The notes under the pieces: generated by a model | The model's database searches: none | Told to the model about the DNA's origin: nothing | The model's input: only the letters and a program-made list of their open reading frames with translations | Part shown: positions 35,001 to 40,563 of the stretch, in pieces | Layout of the letters: each line of letters opens with the position of its first letter | Numbering within the stretch: position 1 is the first letter of the stretch | Position numbers and translations under genes: made by a program | NCBI GenBank assembly: GCA_963666765.1 | Contig: OY762933.1 | Coordinates: 2,356,001 to 2,420,000, forward strand | Direction of reading: 5' to 3' | DNA: 64,000 bases | Source: Foliamicus sp963666765 | Lineage (GTDB): Bacteria > Pseudomonadota > Gammaproteobacteria > Steroidobacterales > Foliamicaceae

Positions 35001-37268
35001 CGAACCGGACTTGGCAGAACCGTCCAAAGTGGCGTAGTCCACCGTCACCGCACCGGCGGCCGCCGTATCCAGGCGGACCGTCAGGTCCACCGAGCCGGCG
35101 CCTTCGGAGGCCGACAAGGACGCCAAGGACAGTGACACCTCAGGCACGTTAGCGCCATCATTGTCGGTGATCGTGACGGCCGTCTTCGACGGACTGCCCA
35201 GGGTGGCTTTGGACGGACTGCTCAGCCGGACCTCGAACGTCTCGTTTGGCTCAACGGTGGAATCGTCCTTGAGCGTGATCGAGAGTGGTTTCTCCGTCTG
35301 ACCGGGAGAGAACGTCAGCGTACCGGACGCCGAGGTGTAGTCCGAACCCGCCTTGGCGGAGCCGTCCACCGTCTTGTAATCCACCTTCACCGTATAGCCG
35401 CTCGCTTCATCCAGGCGGACCTTAAGACGCACCGAACCCGCACTTTCCGCTACCTCCACTGAAGAAGACGACAGCGACACCTTGGGCGGCGGATCGTCGT
35501 CGCGCACCGTAAACGACGTCCCGCTCACCGAAAGACCGGACACGGACGTGGTACCGGTTACATCCACCGTCCAGTCCGGCTCGTCCTTATTGTTGTCCTG
35601 CGGCGTGTACGACATTTCCACGGAACCGCGGGTCCGGTCCGCCGGAATCGTCAGAGTCTTGGACGTACCGGAAATCGACACGGTCACATCCGTGGCCGAC
35701 GCACGCGCGGAATGGTTGAGCCTGCCCGTTACCCGCAACGTCTGGCTGCCGCCATCCTCGTCAATCGACCGTGGAGACACCGAAAGGGTGACGCGCGTGG
35801 AGATGCGATCGTTCTCCTCAATGGTCAAGGTCACATCCGCAGGCTGAGACTTCAATCCCTGAGAATTACTGGCCGTACCCGATACGGTCACCGTGCGGTC
35901 CCCGGTACGCACGTTGTCGTCGGTGGATGTGAGGGTGGCGCTGCCGCTGCTGTCCTTCTCGCCCGCCGGAATCGTCAGCTTGCCGCCGGCGACCGTCACG
36001 CCGGAAGCGGATACCGTCACCGTAGTCGGCTCGCTCGAAGGATGACTCAAGTGAGCCGTTACCGTCGCCGAATCACCTTCCTCGATCGTGGAAGGCAGGA
36101 GCGAAAGTGCGACTTCGGGCTCTGGATCATTGTCAACCAGAGAAACCGACGCTGTGGTGTGGCCCGACGCAGTCACCCCCACCGGCAATGCGCCGAAACT
36201 CAAAGAAACACTCTCGCCGTCATCGTCCACAGTGTCGTTACTTGCCCGTACGGTGAAAGACTTTGATTTATCCGAGCTGCCAAACGACACGCTCGCGGCG
36301 GAGACCACATAGTCATCCGTACTTGCCCCGTCACTGCCCCGGGCCACAATGGGAATCGCCAAGTCCCGGCCCGGCTCGGCGCTCAGGTTAACCGTTACCC
36401 TTGTAGCCGGCTTCCCTTCTTCGGCGCTGTAGCTCCCCGACGAAAACGAAACCGTCACCGTCACCGGCTCGTCATCGTCCACCTGTACCTTCACCGAATC
36501 CGCCGTAACGCCGTTGGCTCCGTAATCGCCACCGCTGACCGTGTGGCTCACCGTGGCCACCTCATCCAAGGCGTCCGCATCCTGCTTGGCGCTAACCGTA
36601 ACCTCTTGCGGCTTGTTCCAGTTGCCCGCATTAAAACTCAGGCTTGTAGTATCCACCTTTACGTCGTTGCTCCCACTTAATGAAGTTGTGATGCTTACGG
36701 TGTCTGTTGGTTGGCTTGTCAACGCGACGGTGTACGCCTTGCTCTGACCTTCGTCTAATTTCAGCGAAGTGGAGGAAATCTTTACGCCCCGAGAATCGTT
36801 GTCGGCAATAGTCAAGACGGCGGTACCAATTGTTATCCAGTTGGAAACGCCAAAGACCCTAAAGTCGTACTTGGCTAGAATGCTGACCACCTCGCCCGGA
36901 TCGATAATGGCATCGTCAATTATGGATATCTTGGCTTTCGCGGTAGTTTCCCCGGCTCGCATAATGAAACGGTTGTTTGGGGACAGCGGCTTGCCGCCAA
37001 CATTCACCTGATAATCAACCCCATATGTGGCAGTGCTGTTAGTAAACTCAAGCCAAATGGTTGTGTCGTGTTCGGGTGCGGACAGAAAATTCACGCTTAG
37101 TGTCGCCGCGCCATTGGCTTCCGATATGCTGGCGGGAGTAACTGTCACCTGAGAGGATATTGCCGGTTGCGGAGCCGCCAGCGCGGCAATTGCGACCAGT
37201 GGCAGATAGCGCACCAGCTTGGGCACACGCAGCCTGAATTGCCTTGCAAATGTATTGGTTTCAGTCAT
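29067..37268 (-). CDS. Giant Calx-beta/LRR autotransporter-type surface protein
   Basis: A 2733-residue secreted protein. Residues 1-40 form a signal peptide (LVAIAALAAPQPAISSQ). From about 40 to 1830 there are many Calx-beta-like repeats of about 110 residues, recognised by endings such as VTITDNDG and strands like SGTLTFSPGQTEK. Residues about 1855-2010 are leucine-rich repeats (ALERLNLKSTGLTALPNGVF and relatives, about 24-residue period). One more Calx-beta unit follows near 2110-2210. Residues about 2360-2733 form an autotransporter beta-barrel (SWTFWGRGMATRF start, terminal Trp). Calcium binding, adhesion or cell contact is likely. An internal 1311-bp duplication is described separately. 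Confidence 0.9.
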   Translation of the reverse strand: MTETNTFARQFRLRVPKLVRYLPLVAIAALAAPQPAISSQVTVTPASISEANGAATLSVNFLSAPEHDTTIWLEFTNSTATYGVDYQVNVGGKPLSPNNRFIMRAGETTAKAKISIIDDAIIDPGEVVSILAKYDFRVFGVSNWITIGTAVLTIADNDSRGVKISSTSLKLDEGQSKAYTVALTSQPTDTVSITTSLSGSNDVKVDTTSLSFNAGNWNKPQEVTVSAKQDADALDEVATVSHTVSGGDYGANGVTADSVKVQVDDDEPVTVTVSFSSGSYSAEEGKPATRVTVNLSAEPGRDLAIPIVARGSDGASTDDYVVSAASVSFGSSDKSKSFTVRASNDTVDDDGESVSLSFGALPVGVTASGHTTASVSLVDNDPEPEVALSLLPSTIEEGDSATVTAHLSHPSSEPTTVTVSASGVTVAGGKLTIPAGEKDSSGSATLTSTDDNVRTGDRTVTVSGTASNSQGLKSQPADVTLTIEENDRISTRVTLSVSPRSIDEDGGSQTLRVTGRLNHSARASATDVTVSISGTSKTLTIPADRTRGSVEMSYTPQDNNKDEPDWTVDVTGTTSVSGLSVSGTSFTVRDDDPPPKVSLSSSSVEVAESAGSVRLKVRLDEASGYTVKVDYKTVDGSAKAGSDYTSASGTLTFSPGQTEKPLSITLKDDSTVEPNETFEVRLSSPSKATLGSPSKTAVTITDNDGANVPEVSLSLASLSASEGAGSVDLTVRLDTAAAGAVTVDYATLDGSAKSGSDYVSASGTLTFAAGETKQTVSITLKNDSIDEPDETFTVSLSNPSNATLGSSSRTTVTIKDNDQAPTPSLSLSSSTIEEGDSTEVKAHLSHPSSEPTTVTVSASGVTVSGGKLTIPAGEKDSSGSATLTSTDDNERTGNRTVTVSGAARNSQGLKAQPADVSLTIEENDRASTRITLSVSPRSIDEDGGSQALRVTGELNHSARASATPVSVSIAGTSKTLTIPADQTRGSVAMSYTPQDNNKDEPDWTVDVTGSTSVSGLSVSGTSFTVRNDDPPPKVSLSSSSVQVAEGSGSVILKVRLDEASGYSVKVNYKTVDGSAKAGSDYTSASGTLTFSSGQKEKTIEVSVTDDKLAESNETFKVELSSPSKATLGSTAITTVTIIDDDGANVPEVSLSSASASVSEGAGPVDLTVRLDTAATSAVTVDYATSDGAAKAGSDYTSASGTLTFAAGVTRKTVSVTLRDDSIDEPDETFTVRLSNPSGATLGRRSAATVTIQDNDDAPDVSLVLTPSSISEEGGVSGVTAHLTHPSAEDTVVTVSSSPVAPAVAGDIEQSGARLTVAAGQKDSAGSVTVKALDNAVHAPDKRVTVSGAASNALGIAGDPDAVTLTIEEDDPAPAVTVRFAEARYTVREGGGAAWVRVTLSGPLASPVAVPLVATPEGGATAPGSAGADYLGIPERVTFAAESTSETFSIKAADDAIDDDGERVSLRFGALPGDLRLGDTSEAVVVLEDNDRRGLTLGPEQLRLEEGTSATYTVSLTSEPTSQVAVGVTGFSGTDLQVSPERLIFTESDWSQAQDITVKAGHDEDAFDDEILFTHTAAGGDYGVLDPVAFAVTVLDDDPRWVAALSVSPATVSERAGAASLEVTATLNEARGGDTEVNLFARPGPDTEAGDFAFAPATLVIAAGETSATASVKLTPSDDRIVEGAETVALVGAAEEVSVTEAEITITDDDTPFWAVTLLPASVAESAGVSTLTVESGGVTFEDSRTLALTFGGTADIGADYSVTSGGAPLTGPPYALVLPAGASSVEAQITALSDSVSDAGETVEVTVRHDAAGIGTVTLTITEGICARTPAVRDALVTAAGAASCADVDADDLSAIASLDFSGGTVTSLTLKSGDLAGLSGLKTLIFEGVALASVPADIFAGLAALERLNLKSTGLTALPNGVFSGLSRLGRLTLENNALGSLASNTFAGLTSLTDLNLRKTSLRALPAGVFAGLAKLKGLNLIGNRLSALPDGLFEGLGSLKSVRLDGNSGSPFALALTLEKVGEDGVRMALPTGAPFDIVVAASVSANGTLEGLNHGLTIATGKVHSNRLKVSRKAGEPGAVTATLAELPVLPSTHQGYALAKSAELPLTVLSGYVSAALSVADPPDVKEGANASVAFTVTLAPAVDREVTVTYATANGTAKSGLDYEAVSGTLTFKAGETSKTVTVKVLDDAVDETRETFRVVLLKALGADIADGDGEVAIVNADPLPKAWLARFGGVVAGHVADGIGERLAQSEGGHARFGAADAHFGGLAPFSGPSSPYAEVQQEPFFSPHSIHTHTNAGPRTGSGHGLRSSLPDPDRFGFGARGSHPFGAPQDRATPSLLTGRSFTAPVGGGEDDARSWTFWGRGMATRFTGHEDGVELNGEVTTYMAGADTALGRWRAGVAIARSHGEGGYTAEVSDQGDLASGLISVHPYARVALSDRLTAWGLLGYGRGHLTLERGEESYTAETSMRMAGLGARGVLRPAPATGGFELALRADALVARMGSEAVDSDNGRMAKAQGDALRFRLMVEGAHTFTLGSQSTLTPHIQVGVRHDGGDAQYAGGIELGGGVRYVHAGVGLSAEVRARTRITRGSSEERTWGASAALRLNPGASGKGLMLTITPAWGVTDIMAEQLWTQPGGWTSAGRAHPPARRIQAEIGYALTGPKGRGLQTPYAGATLGELNQKTFTLGWRLAIGPSNHINVEVARSHHLNARAPDYGILIRGARRW
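33492..36113 (-). repeat. Tandem 1311-bp duplication inside the giant Calx-beta gene
   Basis: Two consecutive units of 1311 bp (437 codons), approximately 34803-36113 and 33492-34802, each encode the same series of Calx-beta-like domains, beginning at the TIEEGD motif and ending at VTIxDND. For example the string gatgactcaa occurs at 36041 and again at 34730, exactly 1311 bases apart. Long stretches are near identical at the DNA level, pointing to recent duplication or gene conversion. Boundaries are approximate. Confidence 0.8.
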
Positions 37269-37492
37269 AGCTGTACACCGCCGCGCATCTCGGACGGGAG
37301 ATAGGTAAGACTCCGATTGGTGATTTGGGATTTTTCTTGCGGTTGGCGTGCAAGGTAGTACGCCAACTAAGGTCGGGCTATCGAATTACTGTCGCTAGTT
37401 CCTCGTGTTGGAGGGCAAGTTTATCCCAAATTTGCATTTTGGAACCGGTTGCATCAGCTGGGTGCTCAGGGTCTCATGCAAAAGAGTTCTTA

Positions 37493-37522
37493 TGCGCACA
37501 AAAGTTGTTGCGCACAAAAGTT
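37493..37522 (+). promoter_or_regulatory. Direct repeats upstream of the cupin operon
   Basis: TGCGCACAAAAGTT occurs at 37493-37506 and again at 37509-37522, a 16-bp period, with a weaker third version (TGCAAAAGAGTT) just before at about 37478-37489. They lie about 60 bases before the small gene at 37583 and 225 bases upstream of the giant surface protein start. They may be operator half-sites for a regulator. The rest of the 37269-37582 gap shows no gene; it must hold the promoters of the two divergent units. Confidence 0.45.
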
Positions 37523-37582
37523 TGCATTGAATCAGCCTTTGTGCCAGTATTTTGCGCCTGCTTTTTCAAGGGAGGCCAGCAG

Positions 37583-37840
37583 GTGCCCAGAATTATCGAT
37601 TACGAGAAGTCCGACGCGGCGAAGGAATGGATCCGCGACGAAGGTGCGGAGCAGGAAGAGCGCTACAAGCAGATAGTCAAGGAAATGGACGACCTGTCCG
37701 ATGAACGCGACGTCTGGGTGGAGAAGTTCTTCGAGCGCATCCAGACGCGCGGCTTTAACGTGCACTACGACAACCGCCGCGCAATACCCGCGGAAGAACT
37801 TCCGGAGCGCCCGGACCGGCCGTTCAAGGTCGTATTTTAG
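37583..37840 (+). CDS. Small charged hypothetical protein preceding the cupin gene
   Basis: An 85-residue protein of unknown function, starting at GTG 37583 with AAGGGAGG about eight bases upstream; a longer frame upstream is AT-rich, Cys-rich and not coding-like. The product is highly charged (MPRIIDYEKSDAAKEWIRDE, then a helical EEERYKQIVKEMDDLSDERDVW segment) and ends PERPDRPFKVVF. No membrane segment or signal is seen. It is followed 13 bases later by the cupin-like gene, so the two form an operon and probably share a function. High Asp/Glu/Lys content suggests a soluble partner protein. Confidence 0.7.
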   Translation: MPRIIDYEKSDAAKEWIRDEGAEQEERYKQIVKEMDDLSDERDVWVEKFFERIQTRGFNVHYDNRRAIPAEELPERPDRPFKVVF

Positions 37841-37853
37841 AAGGGGAACAAAA

Positions 37854-38759
37854 ATGAGTCGTCCACATATCGAACCTTATGTAGAAACCATGGTCCCCTT
37901 CCGGCGCATGACGCTGCCGGGTTTCGGCAAGGGAATGCACTACAAGGTGCTGAGCCTGGATTCGGACACAGGCGCCTGCTCGCTGGTGGTCAAGTTTGAA
38001 TCCGGGTATTCGCTGCCGCCCGGGATGAGCTATACCGAAATGGAGCTCTACGTGATCGACGGAAGCCTCAAGTTCGGCGACAAGACCTTCGAGCGCGGCC
38101 ATTACATGTGGCTGCCGGCGGGAGTATCCATGCCCGCCATGAGCGTTCCCGACGGGGCCCGCGTGATGATGTTCTACAACCACGGCGAACCCAGCTTTGT
38201 CGAATCGGAGGAGGATCATCCGCGCGCCGAGCGCCACAAGATGGTAAGCGTCAATGCGCTGCAAGATATTGTCTGGGGTCCGGCGAACGTCTCGCCTTCC
38301 GTGGCCCCGGGCTGCTTCGTCAAGGTCCTGAAGTTTGATCCGCTTACCCACGGGTTCACCTTCATGTACTGCATGACGCCCAATTTCTGGCAGGACAACA
38401 TCTCGTACCACGACTGCATGGAAGAGGGCTACCACATCTGGGGAACCTCCTGGATGATGCAGTTCGGCTACCTGCCCACCGGCGGGTACTTCTGGCGTCC
38501 GCCGTGGATCAACCATGGCGCCTTCCAGAGCGACTACGGCTGCATCGCGATCGGGCGGACCGATTCCCAGTTGCACAATTACTTCCACTTCAATCCGTGG
38601 ACCACGCCCGAGGAGAACCAGGAACGCGCCGCCGCGCAGTTGTACCGCCAGAAGCGCAACCTGTACGAGTGGGTTCGCGCCCAGGACGGCCACAACCACC
38701 CGCACGATTTCGAGCACCCGCACTACCACGAGCACGTTCACCACGACGACCACGACTGA
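37854..38759 (+). CDS. Cupin-domain protein with His-rich C-terminal tail
   Basis: A 301-residue protein that appears to hold two cupin-like domains. The first has the pattern PGMSYTEMELYVIDGSLKFG near residue 57, then ERGHYMWLPAGVSMPA near 82, matching cupin motifs 1 and 2. The second half has GYHIWGTSWMMQFGYLPTGGYFWRPPWINHG. The C-terminus is very His-rich (HNHPHDFEHPHYHEHVHHDD), which could bind or store metal ions. ATG 37854 follows AAGGGGA. Cupins of this type are often sugar-, acid- or metal-binding enzymes; the substrate is unknown. It is the second gene of the operon with the small charged protein. Confidence 0.78.
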   Translation: MSRPHIEPYVETMVPFRRMTLPGFGKGMHYKVLSLDSDTGACSLVVKFESGYSLPPGMSYTEMELYVIDGSLKFGDKTFERGHYMWLPAGVSMPAMSVPDGARVMMFYNHGEPSFVESEEDHPRAERHKMVSVNALQDIVWGPANVSPSVAPGCFVKVLKFDPLTHGFTFMYCMTPNFWQDNISYHDCMEEGYHIWGTSWMMQFGYLPTGGYFWRPPWINHGAFQSDYGCIAIGRTDSQLHNYFHFNPWTTPEENQERAAAQLYRQKRNLYEWVRAQDGHNHPHDFEHPHYHEHVHHDDHD

Positions 38760-38965
38760 TTCCGCGACCTGCAATCCTGCTCGGGCTCGCAGCTTTCATT
38801 ACGCTGCTGGCATGAAGGATTTTCTGCCGGCGCCGGCAACGCACACGACCATCGTGTGGAACCGCGAGGTCCAGCGCCAGACGGCGCACTTTCTCCGCAA
38901 CGGCCGATTCGACCATCGCATCGAGACAGACTGACCGCGGCTGGTCGCGGCTCGGATGCGGTGGG

Positions 38966-39790
38966 CTACTCGATGGGTGAGAGCAGTTCCGGCGCTGTTA
39001 CCAGTTGTCGGACGCCGTGCGACTTGGTTTCGTTGAACACGTTGCCCTCGGTGGCCCAGCGGTGCAGCGAGTTGATGTCCAGCCGCGCGCACTGCGGGCG
39101 TACGTTCCAGGTGACGCGCACGGGAGAGCAGTTGACCTGGTCGTAAGACGGGCCGGTCGTTGAACCCCGGAACAGCACCGGCTCGCCGGTGGTCGCCGGA
39201 ATCATCTTTGCCTGGTGCAGGCCATCGCCCGCGCCGGCATAGCCCATTGCGGTGAAATCAAGCGCCCCGGGGTCGTTCACGACGAGAAACACCTGCGCTT
39301 CCACGCGCAGGAGAGGTTCCTCGCAGCCTTCCGGCACACAGGCGCCCAGCCCTTCGCCGGGTGTTGCATCGCACGAGGTGTGCACCCAGTGCACTTCGAT
39401 GGTATCGCCGGGTTTCACGCCCTTGTAAGCGCCCTCGGCCGGCGCCAGGTTAGCGGCGCTGAGTTCCCCGGTCTCGTTGCAGGCGTAGCCGCCATCATCC
39501 GCATTGCTCACGAATACGCTGAAGCCCGGACCCTTGTGTTCGGCGTTGGTGTGGGTGTGGATGTTGCAGAGGTTCATCCGGCCAGCCGGGGGCGCCAGCG
39601 GGAAGGACTCCATGTTCAGGCCGAATGCGCTGCTGATATCGCGCGGCGTTTGCGGCCCCATGTTCACGCAAAGCGCTGCGCTTGCAACCAACTCGGCGTC
39701 TGTTTCCGACGCTCCTTCCTGGGCCGCCGTGCCGCCACTGCCGGCAAGCAAGATCGCGAACGCCATACCGCAACGGAAAATCCTGCTCAT
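38966..39790 (-). CDS. Delta-class carbonic anhydrase
   Basis: A 274-residue exported protein. ATG 39790 follows AAAGGAGG at seven bases and opens a signal peptide (MSRIFRCGMAFAILLAGSGGTAAQ). The mature protein carries the delta-class pattern: FPLAPPAGRMNLCNIHTHTN with zinc-binding His residues and NAEHKGPGF, GDTIEVHWVHTSCD with a third His, then LRVEAQVFLVVND, STTGPSYDQVNCSP and the C-terminal LDINSLHRWATEGNVFNE. Cys pairs suggest disulfides in the periplasm. It would interconvert CO2 and bicarbonate outside the cytoplasm. Delta-class enzymes are best known from diatoms, and bacterial homologues are less often noted. Confidence 0.85.
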   Translation of the reverse strand: MSRIFRCGMAFAILLAGSGGTAAQEGASETDAELVASAALCVNMGPQTPRDISSAFGLNMESFPLAPPAGRMNLCNIHTHTNAEHKGPGFSVFVSNADDGGYACNETGELSAANLAPAEGAYKGVKPGDTIEVHWVHTSCDATPGEGLGACVPEGCEEPLLRVEAQVFLVVNDPGALDFTAMGYAGAGDGLHQAKMIPATTGEPVLFRGSTTGPSYDQVNCSPVRVTWNVRPQCARLDINSLHRWATEGNVFNETKSHGVRQLVTAPELLSPIE

Positions 39791-39942
39791 CAAGATGCCT
39801 CCTTTGATCATGCTGCCGGACAGTATATTCCGTTGCCGGGGCTGCCGGCTGAAGGTGTTCCCGCGCTCCACGAGGGCGAAGGTGCGGGCGTAGGCGGCGC
39901 CGGCCAGCCTCCGGCGCGCGAGCCGGCACTATAATCGCGCTG

Positions 39943-40563
39943 GTGAAATCGTCGCTCGTTCTGGGATTTGGAAACCTTCCGGGCGCTGCAAGCAGCATCA
40001 ATCCTGCAGCCTTTGCCGTAGCAGTTGCTCGCACTTGGTGGCGACACCTGATTTTTTCACTCCTGATCTGCTGGCCCGCGGCCGCCCAGGAGCAATTCAC
40101 GGCGCCGCCAGGGACGGTTTCCTTGAACGGGCGTGAGTTGATCGTGCTGGCCTCCGGCGACTACGGCGCAACCGTCGAGTCCGCAGGGCCCGGCGGGTTC
40201 ATGGCGCGTTCTTTCGAAACGGCTGCCTACCGGATCCACGTGGTCACAATGGACGGAACAACGTTCAGGGCCGCAACGCCGCGCAGCGGCCCGCGCTCGC
40301 GACTTGTTTTCGATCCCGTCAGGCGCCGCTTTGCATCGCTTTTGCCCAGCATACGCGTCGAAATGAATAAACCTGTCGATCTTGATGCCCTGTCGAGCGC
40401 GGTCAACGCCATCGACGTTACGGTAATCGACTCGCTGGAATTCGCCATCGTCCACCTTCCGGTGGACATGCATCCCGCCGAAGCGATCAGGCGGCTGCGG
40501 TTTTGGCCGGTCCAACCGGAAGTAGCCGTCCGGTTGCGCCGCCCAAAGATCGAATGGCGATAA
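39943..40563 (+). CDS. Exported small protein, possible propeptide/chaperone of the adjacent subtilase
   Basis: A 206-residue protein starting at GTG 39943, with a hydrophobic segment LIFSLLICWPAAAQ near residues 36-49 that looks like a signal peptide after an unusually long N-terminal stretch. The C-terminal half (VDLDALSSAVNAIDVTVIDS, then FAIVHLPVDMHPAEAIRRLR and QPEVAVRLRRPKIEW) resembles the inhibitor_I9/subtilisin propeptide fold, in which a short alpha-beta unit ends close to the cleavage site. It overlaps the following S8 protease start by 10 bases. A separately encoded chaperone or inhibitor of the protease is plausible; I do not recognise the exact family. Confidence 0.6.
   Translation: MKSSLVLGFGNLPGAASSINPAAFAVAVARTWWRHLIFSLLICWPAAAQEQFTAPPGTVSLNGRELIVLASGDYGATVESAGPGGFMARSFETAAYRIHVVTMDGTTFRAATPRSGPRSRLVFDPVRRRFASLLPSIRVEMNKPVDLDALSSAVNAIDVTVIDSLEFAIVHLPVDMHPAEAIRRLRFWPVQPEVAVRLRRPKIEWR

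Noticed and set aside
37325..37582. N-terminal extension of the small charged protein
   Set aside because: Cys-rich, AT-rich stretch without conservation; the GTG at 37583 has a proper Shine-Dalgarno and the direct repeats lie within the extension.
38812..38934. 40-codon ORF (MKDFLPAPATHTTIVW) between the cupin gene and the delta carbonic anhydrase
   Set aside because: No Shine-Dalgarno, no recognisable family; could be a gene remnant, but support is too weak to annotate.
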